Shown: positions 41,541 to 51,113 of the stretch, one piece after another | How the letters are laid out: the number at the start of each line of letters is the position of its first letter | Position numbering within the stretch: position 1 is the stretch's first letter | NCBI RefSeq assembly: GCF_000722545.1 | Contig: NZ_JNVM01000015.1 | Coordinates: 124,001 to 188,000, forward strand | Length of the DNA: 64,000 bases | Source: Paenibacillus tyrphae | GTDB taxonomy: Bacteria > Bacillota > Bacilli > Paenibacillales > NBRC-103111 | Reading direction: 5' to 3' | Notes under the pieces: model-generated | The model's input: the letters and a program-made list of their open reading frames with translations, nothing else | Told to the model about the DNA's origin: nothing | The model's database searches: none | Translations under genes and position numbers: made by a program

Positions 41541-43663
41541 TGCGTCCCCCGAAAGAAGACGCCGGTTCGATTCATATATCCTTTCCCGATCACCGATTTC
41601 AGCTCCTTCTGCACCAAGTCGAAGGGAGCGCCTGCCACCGTCTCGCAAAAGTCTTCCTCAATCAGCATCGCGCTGATTTCACTGATCATCTCGATATGCT
41701 CTTTCGGCGCGGAGCGGGAAGCGAGCAGCAGTAACACGGTCTCGACAGCGGCGTCCTGCCCGGGCGCCTGCCAGGAGAGAGGCTGCGCGAACCGCAGCAC
41801 GCAAGCCATCAGCACCGGGACGGCCGTGCTGCGGCAGTGCAGCATCGCAAGCTTGCTTTCCTCCACGACGATGCCCCCGAGCTCTTCCCGCTGGAGCAAG
41901 TCGCCCTCCAACTGCGGCGCGGGAATGCCGGGCACGACCGAACCGGCAAAAGCAGCCGCGGCCGTAATGGCTTCTCTCTTCGACGCCGCTTCGAGCCCAT
42001 CGGCAAAAAACAAGTGGTTCGTCAATTGAACGACGCCCTCGCCATAACGATTCACGGTCATTACGGTATCCTCGATTTCTGTATAAGCTTCACGGGACGC
42101 GGTTCCGATGAGCGGCAGCCCGTGCAAATGCGTTTCGATCAGCTCGATGTCGTCCTGCTCCAAAAACGAATGGACCACCACAACACGGTGTGTTTCATGC
42201 TCGAACGGCACGGTCGAGACGATCAAATCGATCGGCGAATGCTTGCGGATGGCTTCCTCCAGATGCATCAAAGACACCGTATCGACGATATGAACATACG
42301 GAAAGTTTTTTCCGATCTGAGCAGCCAGCAACCGGGAGGTGCCCATGCCGCTGCTGCAGGCGAGAAGCACGCGGAAGCGCTGCGGCGATGTCGTCTTCGT
42401 CCGGACAACGGCCGCTCCGAAGTGCATCGCCAGATAGCCGATTTCCTCCTCCGGCACCTCGGCCTGAAGCTCCTCTTGCAGGTACCGGGACGCCTTGGCC
42501 GCGGCCGCAAAAATATCCGGGTACGTCTCGCGGATATGGGCGAGCAGCGGGTTGCGGATTTCCATATGCAGGCGGATTCGGTTGACCGCCGCCTCCAAAT
42601 GCACCAGCAGCGCCTCGTATAGGGAGGGGTCGTTTTCCAGCGTGAGCTTGAGCTCGTTCTCCACGATCCGGATCATCCGGGCGGCGTAAGCCTCCGCCCC
42701 CCTCTCCTGCGGCTCCCCGGCCGGCGCAAGTATGCGCTTTCCCTTCGCTCCAAGCAAATGCATTGTAATATAGCCGACTTCGCTTTCCGGGATGTCGATG
42801 TCCAAACGGCTGCTCAGTTCTTCCGCCATCTGCTGCGCCCATTTGAACTCGCCCGCCGCCTTCAATTTGCCCAGCGCTTCGGCGTCGATCGAGATGTTTT
42901 CCCCGCTCTTGAGCCGCTGCACGGCCAGCGCAATGTGCACGACAAAGCCGACGTAGGCGCTGTCCGTCATCTCATAGCCGCGCCGCATTTCGCTGCTGCG
43001 GACGATTTCCTCGATCTGGCCGATGATGCCGGGATCGATAAAATGCAGCAGGTGATTGCGGATGGACAGCTCCAGCTTGCGCTGGTTCGTAAACGACAGC
43101 GAATACGACGACAGCATGTCCATCAGCTGCTCCTGCGACAAATGCTCGTACAAGTGATCGATCATCGCGGCGCGGATGCTCTTCTCGTCAGCTTCGATGT
43201 AGACACCCAGACCCGGCTTCCGCACCAGTGCGATCCGATGCTTCGCAAACCACGGCTCCAGCTTATCCAGATCGTTGCTGACCGTCGCTTCCGTCACGTC
43301 CAGCTTGCTGCTGAAGTAAAAAAGCTTGACCGCTTCCCTCTTCGTCAGCAGCAGCCGGATCAGCAGATGCCTGCGTTCTTCCGGGGAAAAGATTTTGAGC
43401 GAAGGGCTGACGGACAGCTGCTGGAGCAGCTGTTTCTTGGCCGCATCGCTTCCTTCGACGCTCAGGCCGACGCCCGTCTTTTTGATCAATGTGACGCCGA
43501 AAGGGACAAGCCTCCGGCTTATCCCTTCCAGTTCCCTTTGCATGGTACGTACGCTGAGCCCCAGCTCTCCCGCCATCTCCTTCAGCGTCACGGGAGCCGA
43601 AGCCTGCAGAAGCAGCGCCAACATTTGCTTCTGTCTGGAATTTAACGTTAAGCGCGGCTCCAT
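41537..43663 (-). CDS. mtlR: MtlR-type PRD transcriptional activator
   Basis: 708 residues from ATG 43663 (GGAGGAGG upstream). Order: two N-terminal HTH segments ('VTLKEMAGELGLSVRTMQRELEGI', 'LDVTEATVSNDLDKL'), PRD1 and PRD2 (about 165-400, with conserved His in 'GYITMHLLGA' and 'GYLAMHFGAAV'), an EIIB-Gat-like domain ('LLACSSGMGTSRLL') and an EIIA-Mtl-like domain at the C-terminus. In Bacillus, MtlR is activated or silenced by PTS phosphorylation of these domains. It sits directly before mtlA and probably activates the whole polyol operon. Confidence 0.92.
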   Translation of the reverse strand: MEPRLTLNSRQKQMLALLLQASAPVTLKEMAGELGLSVRTMQRELEGISRRLVPFGVTLIKKTGVGLSVEGSDAAKKQLLQQLSVSPSLKIFSPEERRHLLIRLLLTKREAVKLFYFSSKLDVTEATVSNDLDKLEPWFAKHRIALVRKPGLGVYIEADEKSIRAAMIDHLYEHLSQEQLMDMLSSYSLSFTNQRKLELSIRNHLLHFIDPGIIGQIEEIVRSSEMRRGYEMTDSAYVGFVVHIALAVQRLKSGENISIDAEALGKLKAAGEFKWAQQMAEELSSRLDIDIPESEVGYITMHLLGAKGKRILAPAGEPQERGAEAYAARMIRIVENELKLTLENDPSLYEALLVHLEAAVNRIRLHMEIRNPLLAHIRETYPDIFAAAAKASRYLQEELQAEVPEEEIGYLAMHFGAAVVRTKTTSPQRFRVLLACSSGMGTSRLLAAQIGKNFPYVHIVDTVSLMHLEEAIRKHSPIDLIVSTVPFEHETHRVVVVHSFLEQDDIELIETHLHGLPLIGTASREAYTEIEDTVMTVNRYGEGVVQLTNHLFFADGLEAASKREAITAAAAFAGSVVPGIPAPQLEGDLLQREELGGIVVEESKLAMLHCRSTAVPVLMACVLRFAQPLSWQAPGQDAAVETVLLLLASRSAPKEHIEMISEISAMLIEEDFCETVAGAPFDLVQKELKSVIGKGYMNRTGVFFRGTQ

Positions 43664-43700
43664 GGCGGCGTACCTCCTCCGTCCTTCGTTGTCTGCCATA

Positions 43701-44708
43701 TTATATCACAATTTGTACCTTCATCAGATCGGGCGCTTTGGGCTTCTCCAGAAATTCGACCGTCTCTTCCAGCGTGATCATCCGTGAAATGAGCGGGCGG
43801 ACGTCGATCCGGCCTTCCTTGAGCCAGTGAAACGCCGGGATAAACGTTTGGTTGATCGCCATCGAGCCGAGCAGCGTCCAATCCTTATTATACAGCTTGA
43901 ACGGGCTGATCCGGATGCTCGCGCTTTCCGCGGTCACGCCGAATTGCAGATACTTGCCAGTTGGCCCCAAATATTCCAGTGCCTGCTCGATCACCGCCGG
44001 AATGCCGGTCACGTCCACAACCGCATCGAACCCGTAAGGGTACGTCTCCTTGCCCAGCTCGGCTTCCAGGTTGCGGCTCAGCACGCCCTTCGTCGCGCCG
44101 TAGCGCAAAGCCATATCGAGCTTCTCCTGCGCCACATCGACGACGACCAGCTCCGACGCTCCTGCCCGGGCCATCGCCTGAACGAGCTGCTGGCCCATCG
44201 CGCCTGCGCCGAACAGCAGCACGCGGCTGCCGACCTGCAGTTGCAGCCGGTTCATGCCGTGCACGACGCAGGCCAGCGGCTCGATAAACGCGCCTTCCTC
44301 GAACGACATCGTGTCCGGCAGCTTCACCACGTTGCCTGCCCGAACGGCCACGTATTCGGCCATGCTGCCGTTCACCGTATTGCCGAGCGCCTGCCAATTT
44401 TGGCATTGGTTGCTCCGGTGGGTCAGGCAAAATTCGCAGGCGCCGCAAAACAGCGACGGATCGGCGCTGACCCGGTCTCCCGGCTGCAGGCCGGTGACGC
44501 CTTCGCCCACCTCGTGCACGATGCCGGAAAACTCATGCCCGGGAATAATCGGGTAAGGGGAAATAAATTCGCCCTCGAAAATATGAAAATCGGTTCCGCA
44601 AATCCCGACGTTCTTCACTTGAATCGTCACTTCGCCGCGCTTCGGCGCCGGATAAGGCACTTCCTTGACCACGGCCCGGCGCGGCCCTTCGATGACCAGA
44701 GCTTTCAT
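43701..44708 (-). CDS. Zinc-dependent polyol dehydrogenase (MDR family) 1
   Basis: 335 residues. Catalytic zinc ligands in 'GICGTDFHIFEG' and 'GHEF'; the structural zinc has four Cys in 'FCGACEFCLTHRSNQC'; the Rossmann glycines are 'LLFGAGAMGQQLV'. Similar to D-arabinitol/sorbitol-type dehydrogenases. Lies in the polyol operon between mtlR and a second dehydrogenase and would oxidise the unphosphorylated polyol taken up by the ABC system. The exact substrate is not readable. Confidence 0.85.
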   Translation of the reverse strand: MKALVIEGPRRAVVKEVPYPAPKRGEVTIQVKNVGICGTDFHIFEGEFISPYPIIPGHEFSGIVHEVGEGVTGLQPGDRVSADPSLFCGACEFCLTHRSNQCQNWQALGNTVNGSMAEYVAVRAGNVVKLPDTMSFEEGAFIEPLACVVHGMNRLQLQVGSRVLLFGAGAMGQQLVQAMARAGASELVVVDVAQEKLDMALRYGATKGVLSRNLEAELGKETYPYGFDAVVDVTGIPAVIEQALEYLGPTGKYLQFGVTAESASIRISPFKLYNKDWTLLGSMAINQTFIPAFHWLKEGRIDVRPLISRMITLEETVEFLEKPKAPDLMKVQIVI

Positions 44709-44738
44709 GTTAAGCTTCCCCCATTCGGTTCCATTTCT

Positions 44739-45797
44739 TCATTCATTCTCATTAGGGTAAATCATGATTTTGATGCTGGTATCCTTCTGCGTCCGCGCGG
44801 TTTCCACCGCTTCGCGAATGCGGCTAAGCGGAAACCGGTGCGTAATCGTCTTGCCGATGCTGTGCTCGCGGCGGCTGAGCAATTGAATCGCCGCCGGGTA
44901 CGTATTCGCATAGCGGAACACGCCGTACACGTCCAGCTCCGCATCGACCAACGCCGGGATATCTAGCGGAATGGCGTCGCTTGTCGGCAGTCCGACCAGG
45001 ACGATCCGCCCGCCCCGCTTCGCCAGCTTGATCGTATCGGCGATCGCTCTGGCGCTGCCGGACGTCTCGACGATGACGTCGACACCCTCGCCGCCCGTCA
45101 AGCGGTTGAGCTGCTCCTTCACCGGCGCACCCGCCGGGTCGAGCACCCCCGCTGCACCCATCTCCAGCGCCAGCGCCCGGCGGCTTTCCATCACGTCGCT
45201 GCCGTAAATTTCGGTCACGCCGAACAGTTTGGCCGCTTCCAGCGCCAGCAGGCCAATCGGCCCGAGCCCGGTCACGAGCACGCGGTCGGACGGCTTGACG
45301 CGGCCCCGGGTCATCGCGTGAATGCCGACGGACAGCGGCTCCAGCAGCGCTCCTTCCTCGAAGCTCATCGCCTCCGGCAGCTTGAACAGGAAGTCGCTGC
45401 GCACCGTGACGTAATCCGCCCAAGCCCCGTCCACGGGCGGCGTCGCCATGAAGACGACGTCCGGGCACAGGTTATACCGGCCCGACTTGCAGTAATCGCA
45501 CCGGCCGCACGTCACGCCCGGCTCCACGGCGACCCGGTCGCCTACTGCGACATTCGTCACCGCGCTGCCGACCTTCACCACCGTGCCAGCCACCTCGTGC
45601 CCGAGGATGATCGGCTGCTTGACCTCGTATCGGCCGATCCGGCCATGCTCGTAATAGTGCACGTCCGAGCCGCAAATCCCGATGCAGTGCACCTGCACCA
45701 GCGCTTCGTCCGGGCGCGGCTCGGGCACCGGCACGTCCTTGACTTCTATCGATAACGGGCGGTCCAGCACCGCCGCTTTCATCATTTGCTTTTGCAT
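44739..45797 (-). CDS. Zinc-dependent polyol dehydrogenase (sorbitol/xylitol type) 2
   Basis: 352 residues. 'CIGICGSDVHYYEHGRIG' and 'ILGHEVAG' give the catalytic zinc site in the form seen in sorbitol and xylitol dehydrogenases (GutB type). The structural zinc site is 'TCGRCDYCKSGRYNLC', and NAD+ binding 'VTGLGPIGLLALEAAKLFG' ends with an acidic residue suited to NAD+. It likely converts sorbitol to fructose or a related polyol to its ketose. The two dehydrogenases are distant paralogues, so they probably serve different polyols or positions. Confidence 0.88.
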   Translation of the reverse strand: MQKQMMKAAVLDRPLSIEVKDVPVPEPRPDEALVQVHCIGICGSDVHYYEHGRIGRYEVKQPIILGHEVAGTVVKVGSAVTNVAVGDRVAVEPGVTCGRCDYCKSGRYNLCPDVVFMATPPVDGAWADYVTVRSDFLFKLPEAMSFEEGALLEPLSVGIHAMTRGRVKPSDRVLVTGLGPIGLLALEAAKLFGVTEIYGSDVMESRRALALEMGAAGVLDPAGAPVKEQLNRLTGGEGVDVIVETSGSARAIADTIKLAKRGGRIVLVGLPTSDAIPLDIPALVDAELDVYGVFRYANTYPAAIQLLSRREHSIGKTITHRFPLSRIREAVETARTQKDTSIKIMIYPNENE

Positions 45798-45853
45798 ACG
45801 GTTCTCCCTCTTCCGAAATTAGAATTTTTTATATTCTCTCATCTGGCTTCTAA

Positions 45854-46669
45854 TTAGCCCTTCACCGCGCCCATCGTCAAGCCGCGGACCAGCTGCCGCT
45901 GGGTAAACCAGCCCAGCACCAGCGCAGGCAGAACGGCCAGCGTGGCGACCGACGACATTTTGGCCCAGAACAGCCCTTCCTGCGTCATGAACGACGACAT
46001 ATAGACCGGCATGGTGGCCGCATCCGTCGAGGTCAGGCTGACCCCGAAGAAAAACTCGTTCCAGACGAAGACGAGACACAGCAGCGACGTCGAGACAATC
46101 CCCGGCCGGACCAGCGGCAGCGTAATCTTGAAAAAGCCCTGCAGCCCGGTCGCCCCGTCCACTTGATACGCCTCGATCGTCTCGTAAGGGATGTCCTTGA
46201 AGAACGAGCGCATCATCCAGACGACGAGCGGCACGTTCATCGCCGTATACAGCACGATCAACGCCGTTAACGAATCCAGCAAATGCAGCTGCTTGAACAC
46301 GAGATAAAGCGGGATGATGACGCCGACCGCCGGAAGCATTTTGGTCGAGATGAACCAGAACAAAATGTCGTCCGCCTTCTTGATCTTGAACATGGCGAGC
46401 GCATATGCGGCCGGCACGCCGAACGCGAGCGCAAAGATCGTGGAGACGATCGAGACGGCAGCGGAATGCCCCATGAACGAGCCCGCGCCCGAATCCCAGA
46501 TCAGCCGGTAATTGTCCATGGTCGGCTGGAACACGAGCGACGGCGGCATCGCCACGGCGTCCCCCTCCTGCTTGAAGCCGGTGATCAGCAGCCACAGCAC
46601 GGGGGAAAAATAGATCAGCGCGAGCCCATACGTTCCGGCCGTCAGCAGCATAGACAGCGGTCGTCTCAT
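45854..46669 (-). CDS. Sugar/polyol ABC transporter permease (MalG type)
   Basis: 271 residues, six helices. The EAA loop 'EAYQVDGATGLQGFFKITLPLVRPG' and C-terminus 'RQLVRGLTMGAVKG' are typical of MalG-type carbohydrate permeases. Overlaps the upstream permease by 4 nt. No ATPase is encoded in the operon, so a shared MsmK-like ATPase elsewhere must drive it. Confidence 0.9.
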   Translation of the reverse strand: MRRPLSMLLTAGTYGLALIYFSPVLWLLITGFKQEGDAVAMPPSLVFQPTMDNYRLIWDSGAGSFMGHSAAVSIVSTIFALAFGVPAAYALAMFKIKKADDILFWFISTKMLPAVGVIIPLYLVFKQLHLLDSLTALIVLYTAMNVPLVVWMMRSFFKDIPYETIEAYQVDGATGLQGFFKITLPLVRPGIVSTSLLCLVFVWNEFFFGVSLTSTDAATMPVYMSSFMTQEGLFWAKMSSVATLAVLPALVLGWFTQRQLVRGLTMGAVKG

Positions 46670-47604
46670 GACAATTCCCCTCCAAACGTTCTGCGCATAA
46701 ACTTAAACAGCACGGTCATAAACACCGTCATCAGGATGACGATCATGACGCCGACCGCCGAAGCTCCGCCGATATCCCAGCCCTGGAACCCGATCCGGTA
46801 CAGATAGAAAGGCAGGTTCGTCGACGCGTAGCCGGGGCCTCCCGCCGTCGTGACGTAAATTTCGCCGAACGTTCCCATGATAAAAATCAAACCGAGCAGC
46901 AAAGCCACCTCTATATATCTCATCAGATGAGGAATGGTCACATGGAAAAATTGCTGAATCCGGTTGGCGCCGTCCAAGACAGAGGCTTCCATCAGATCGG
47001 GGGAAACCGACTGCAATCCGGCGAGCAGCACCAACATGAAGAACGGAATCCACTGCCAAGCGACGACGAAAATAATCGTTTCCAGCGGATACTGTCCGAG
47101 CCAATCGACCGGAGGCAAGCCCAGCTTCGCAGCCAAATACGCACTAAAGCCGAAATTCGGATTTAAAATGACCGTCTTCCATACGATGCCAGACACGGCC
47201 GGCATGATGAAGAAGGGGGAAACAAACAGCGTGCGGATAATCCCCTTGCCAAAAAAGTCGCGGTTCAGCAGCAGCGCCAGCCCCATGCCGCCGACCAGAC
47301 ATAACGCCAAGCAAAGAATCGTCAGCAAAAACGTATTTTTCAACACTTCCCAGAACGCCGCTTCGCCCAAGATCGCAACGAAATTGGACAGCCCCACGAA
47401 CGTAATGCCTTGATCCGGCCGCATCAGGTTCCACTGATGGACGCTTAAATACAGAGTGACGAGAAAAGGAATCTGCGTAATTAAAGCGACAAAAGCGATG
47501 CCCGGCCACAATAGCCCTTTTGCTGCGGTGGACGTATTGTCCGTCCGTTTGGCCTTCGCGGTATAAGGTTTCATATCGGCTTTACTCCATTCTACCGTGT
47601 TCAT
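46666..47604 (-). CDS. Sugar/polyol ABC transporter permease (MalF type)
   Basis: 312 residues from ATG 47604 (GGAGAGG just upstream). Six helices after a short basic N-terminus, 'SPFFIMPAVSGIVWKTVILNP' and EAA loop 'EASVLDGANRIQQFFHVTIPHL'. Partner of the MalG-type permease; resembles SmoF/MtlF of mannitol-sorbitol ABC systems. Confidence 0.9.
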   Translation of the reverse strand: MNTVEWSKADMKPYTAKAKRTDNTSTAAKGLLWPGIAFVALITQIPFLVTLYLSVHQWNLMRPDQGITFVGLSNFVAILGEAAFWEVLKNTFLLTILCLALCLVGGMGLALLLNRDFFGKGIIRTLFVSPFFIMPAVSGIVWKTVILNPNFGFSAYLAAKLGLPPVDWLGQYPLETIIFVVAWQWIPFFMLVLLAGLQSVSPDLMEASVLDGANRIQQFFHVTIPHLMRYIEVALLLGLIFIMGTFGEIYVTTAGGPGYASTNLPFYLYRIGFQGWDIGGASAVGVMIVILMTVFMTVLFKFMRRTFGGELS

Positions 47605-47637
47605 TCGCCTCTCCTCGCGTGAAGTAGTGCGGGAAAA

Positions 47638-47658
47638 GGGAACGGACCACCCGCTCCC
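47638..47658 (-). terminator. Hairpin between receptor and permease genes
   Basis: On the minus strand, GGGAGCGG gtggt CCGTTCCC (one mismatch) is followed by TTTT. Likely partial terminator setting high receptor and lower permease expression. Confidence 0.55.
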
Positions 47659-47673
47659 CTTCGCCGGATGCAT

Positions 47674-49077
47674 TTATTTCTTGTATCCGCCGGTGACGGC
47701 GACTTTTTCCGCTTTTTCCTGCGCCTTCTTCATCGCGTCCTCGACGCTGGTGCTGCCCGTCAGCGCGGCGGCGATGTCTTGGCTGACCTCCGTGCCGAGC
47801 TGCTGGAACTCTGGAATGGACACGAATTGAATGCCTTGGTACGGCACCGGATCTTTGGCCGGCTTCTTGTAGTCTGCGGACATCATCGACTGCATCACGA
47901 TGTCGGCAAACGGCGCCGCTTCCTTGTACTTCGGATTCTCGTACGTCGACTTGCGCGTGCCCGGAGGCGCGATGACCCAGCCTTCGCTTTCGCCGACTTT
48001 AGTGATGTATTCCTTGCTTGTCGCCCACGTCATGAACTTGAACGCTTCCGCTTTGTTTTTGCTCGCCGCTTCGATCGCCAGATTCCAGGACCATAGCCAG
48101 CCGGTGTTGTCCTTGGCCGCCGAGGGCGCTTTCACATAGCCGATTTTACCCACGACCTGAGAGTTTTTCGGATTGTTCAAAAATCCGGCCGCAACCGTCG
48201 CGTCATACCACATGGCCGCTTTTCCCGTCGACATCAGCGTGAGCGCTTCCGTAAATCCGGTCGTCGTCGCTCCAGGCTGCCCCGCTTCCTTCAGCAGATC
48301 CGCGTAAAACTTCACCGCTTTGACCGTTTCCGGGCTGTTCAGCTTCGCGTTCCAGTTCATGTCGTACCACGAGCCGCCGAACGCATGGATGATCGAGTTG
48401 AGCGGCGCAAGCACCTCGCCCCAGCCCGGAAGCCCCCGCAGCACGATGCCCGGCACGTTGTTCGCTGCCTTCACTTTTTTGGCGATCTCCGCCACCTGCT
48501 CCCAGGTCGGATGCTCCGGCATCGTCACGCCGGCTTTGGCCAGCATGTCCTTGTTGTAGTAGAGCATGCTGCTTTCGCCGTAAAAAGGAAGCGCATACAA
48601 TTGTTTGTCGTAAGTCAAGCCGTCGCGGACAGCCGGAAAAATATCGTCCAAGTCGTATTTCGCTTTCGCATCGGCAGGTATGCTGTCGAAGTAGGACGTA
48701 AGCGGCTCGATCCATTTGTTTTTGGCCCAGATGGCCGCGTCGTAGTTGCCGATCGTGACAATATCGTATTTGCCTCCGCCCATCGAGACGTCGACCGTCA
48801 CCTGCTTGCGGAGATCGTTTTCCGGCAGGACCGAAAACTTCACCGTGGTCCCGGTTTCTTTCTCGTAGTCCTTAGCCAGCTTTTGCATGACGGCCATATC
48901 AGGGTTGTTCACCGTCGCGATCGTCAGCGTCTTCTTGCCGCCATCCGCAGCCGCTTCACCGGTCGCGGCATCTTTGCCTTCTTTTCCCGGGGACGCCGGC
49001 GTCCCACATGCCGTAAGCGCTACCAACGCGGACAAAGAAAGCAGTCCGAGCGATGTCGTCCATTTCTTCAAGATCAT
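47674..49077 (-). CDS. Polyol/sugar-binding lipoprotein (SmoE/MtlE-like)
   Basis: 467 residues. The signal peptide ends in lipobox LTAC, followed by a Lys/Ala/Gly linker and an SBP_bac_1 fold ('YDIVTIGNYDAAIWAKNKWIEPL', 'FYGESSMLYYNKDMLAKAGV'). Pro-Phe-Tyr-Gly-Glu-Ser near the hinge is typical of mannitol/sorbitol receptors. First gene of the polyol operon, directly downstream of a TATAAT and a palindrome. Confidence 0.9.
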   Translation of the reverse strand: MILKKWTTSLGLLSLSALVALTACGTPASPGKEGKDAATGEAAADGGKKTLTIATVNNPDMAVMQKLAKDYEKETGTTVKFSVLPENDLRKQVTVDVSMGGGKYDIVTIGNYDAAIWAKNKWIEPLTSYFDSIPADAKAKYDLDDIFPAVRDGLTYDKQLYALPFYGESSMLYYNKDMLAKAGVTMPEHPTWEQVAEIAKKVKAANNVPGIVLRGLPGWGEVLAPLNSIIHAFGGSWYDMNWNAKLNSPETVKAVKFYADLLKEAGQPGATTTGFTEALTLMSTGKAAMWYDATVAAGFLNNPKNSQVVGKIGYVKAPSAAKDNTGWLWSWNLAIEAASKNKAEAFKFMTWATSKEYITKVGESEGWVIAPPGTRKSTYENPKYKEAAPFADIVMQSMMSADYKKPAKDPVPYQGIQFVSIPEFQQLGTEVSQDIAAALTGSTSVEDAMKKAQEKAEKVAVTGGYKK

Positions 49078-49164
49078 TACCCCCTGTTCTGGTTAGGGAC
49101 CTTTCACGGAGATTATCCATGGTGGCAATCATGACAAATTTTAATTTTGCGATCCCTTGAAGCT

Positions 49165-49199
49165 ATTATAACGGGGGTAAAAATGTGATGTACATAACA
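49165..49199 (-). promoter_or_regulatory. Polyol operon promoter region with palindrome
   Basis: Minus strand -10 TATAAT at 49165-49170 lacks a good -35 box; its place is taken by the dyad TGTTATGT ACATCACA (49184-49199). A poor -35 with an overlapping dyad suggests activator-dependent transcription, with MtlR the natural candidate. Confidence 0.55.
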
Positions 49200-49311
49200 T
49201 CATACGGAAGTTTGACGCCATCTCATTCATGCCAGGATTAAATAGTTCGGGACTTGGGGATAAAAAAAGCCGGCGCCGATCACCATGGACGCCAGCCAGC
49301 AGAGAAGAAAA

Positions 49312-49326
49312 TGTAATTTATTTACA
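49312..49326. promoter_or_regulatory. Palindrome upstream of the FAD monooxygenase
   Basis: TGTAA tttat TTACA, a perfect 5-bp dyad that overlaps a TTTACA -35-like box. Operator candidate for an unlinked regulator. 49200-49404 shows no gene. Confidence 0.4.
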
Positions 49327-49404
49327 CTGTATTTAAAAACGCGCTGTAAGCTTAAGCGCAGAACCACTTTTACATTCGATCCCATGGTGAGAGGAGTCTT
49401 TTGC

Positions 49405-51054
49405 ATGACAACGTACAGCGTACCCGTAATCATCGTCGGAGGAGGCTTGGTCGGCTTGTCTGCCGCCTTGTTTCTAAACCGGCAGGGCATTTCTTATGTG
49501 CTGGCGGAACGGCATTCCGGCACGTCCATCCATCCCAGGGCCCGCGGCTTCAATCTGCGCACGATGGAGCTTTACCGGAGTTTAGGCTTGGAGCAGGCGA
49601 TCCGCGAAGCTGGCGCATCCTTATCGAAAAGCAAGGGCATGTATACGGCGGAAACGTTGGCCGCAGCCGAGCTGGATCTGCCCAAAACCGGCGTGCCCGA
49701 ATCAACGCTTCATCTCATGAACCCGTTCGTTCCGAACGACGACATCAGTCCCACGCGCGGAAACCGCTGCACCCAGGACGTCGTCGAACCGCTCTTGCTG
49801 CAGGCCGCCCGCGACCGCGGCGGCGATCTGCGCTTTTCGACGGAGCTCCGTTCCTTCCGGCAGGATCGCGACGGGGTCACCGCCGAACTGGTCGATCGGG
49901 TCACCGGAACGGTTACAACCGTCAGAGCCCGCTACATGATCGCCGCCGATGGAGCGAAAAGCCCGGTTAGGCAAGCCTTAGGCATCTCCATGACGGATGA
50001 GTACTTGCACGGATCTCTGATCAATATCTACTTTCAGGCGGACCTCCGCGATGTGGTGCAGGGGCGCGAATTCAGCATCTGCAACATCATGCATCCGGAA
50101 GCGACCGGAATGCTCGTCGCCATTAACAACAGCGACCGCTGGTGCTTCCATGCCCCCTACGACCCGCAGACCGAATCGCCGGAGGATTATACGCCAGAGC
50201 GGTGCAAGGAGCTGATCGCCAAAGCGCTCGGGTTCCCCGGCCTCGACATTCGAATACTCAGCGTGCTATCCTGGGAAGCCGCCGAAGGCGTAGCCGAGCG
50301 GTTCCAAGCGGGCCGCGTGTTTCTCGCCGGGGACGCGGCGCACGTCATGCCGCCGACCGGAGGCTTCGGAGCGAATACCGGTGTGCAGGATGCGCACAAC
50401 TTGGCTTGGAAGCTGGCGGCGGTGCTGCGCGGCCATGCGGGCCCCGGACTGTTGGAAACGTATGAAAACGAACGCCGGCCCGTCGCCCGGTTTACGGCGA
50501 AACAGGCCGGCATGATTGCGGCGAACAGCATGCTTTCTTTTTTCAAAGGAAGAACGCAGGGAACACCCGCCAACGTGCTCGTCACCGCCATGGGGTACCG
50601 TTACAAGTCAACCGCCGTGCTTGCGAGCGACGACAGCGAAGCGTCGCAAGACCAGCCTGAGTTTCACGCAGCTCCCGGCACCCGGGCTCCGCACGTCTGG
50701 GTCGGGCATCGGAGCGGCCGAATCTCCACGCTGGACTTATTCGAACGGAGCTTCGTGCTTGTGGCCGGACCCGACGGGGCGTCATGGCATTCGGCGGCCG
50801 AAACGGCCCGCAGACGTCTGGGGATCGGCATCGACTGCTATCTGCTCGGGCCGGAAGACGATTTGTCGGACCCTAACGGTCTCGGACAGCAGGCGATCCG
50901 GCTCAGTCCCGGCGGGGCCGTGCTGGTCCGTCCGGACGGCTTTGTCGCGTGGCGAAGCGACGGCGACGCGGCCGACCACGAACAGGAGCTCGTACTGGCG
51001 CTGGTGCTGCTCCTGAGCCGCGAATCCGGCGGGCACTTGATCCAGAACGTTTAA
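49405..51054 (+). CDS. FAD-dependent aromatic monooxygenase (PheA/TfdB type)
   Basis: 549 residues from ATG 49405 (AGAGGAG upstream). N-terminal FAD fingerprint 'VIIVGGGLVGLSAALFLNRQG', a middle 'DG' motif (YMIAADGAKSPVR), and the second FAD motif 'VFLAGDAAHVMPPTGGFGANTG'. The C-terminal roughly 150 residues form a thioredoxin-like extension as in phenol hydroxylases and polyketide hydroxylases. NAD(P)H-dependent hydroxylation of an aromatic or polyketide substrate, possibly antibiotic inactivation as in Rox/TetX relatives. Monocistronic and convergent with the chemoreceptor. Confidence 0.87.
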   Translation: MTTYSVPVIIVGGGLVGLSAALFLNRQGISYVLAERHSGTSIHPRARGFNLRTMELYRSLGLEQAIREAGASLSKSKGMYTAETLAAAELDLPKTGVPESTLHLMNPFVPNDDISPTRGNRCTQDVVEPLLLQAARDRGGDLRFSTELRSFRQDRDGVTAELVDRVTGTVTTVRARYMIAADGAKSPVRQALGISMTDEYLHGSLINIYFQADLRDVVQGREFSICNIMHPEATGMLVAINNSDRWCFHAPYDPQTESPEDYTPERCKELIAKALGFPGLDIRILSVLSWEAAEGVAERFQAGRVFLAGDAAHVMPPTGGFGANTGVQDAHNLAWKLAAVLRGHAGPGLLETYENERRPVARFTAKQAGMIAANSMLSFFKGRTQGTPANVLVTAMGYRYKSTAVLASDDSEASQDQPEFHAAPGTRAPHVWVGHRSGRISTLDLFERSFVLVAGPDGASWHSAAETARRRLGIGIDCYLLGPEDDLSDPNGLGQQAIRLSPGGAVLVRPDGFVAWRSDGDAADHEQELVLALVLLLSRESGGHLIQNV

Positions 51055-51113
51055 CGATAGAGCAAGGAGTGTTATTCGCGATCCGTTCGAATTCACGAAT
51101 CCCGCTCTGCCGG

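Noticed and set aside
43827..44966. 379-codon plus-strand open frame over the two dehydrogenases
   Set aside because: Antisense shadow produced by high GC; composition rich in Arg/His and no ribosome site.
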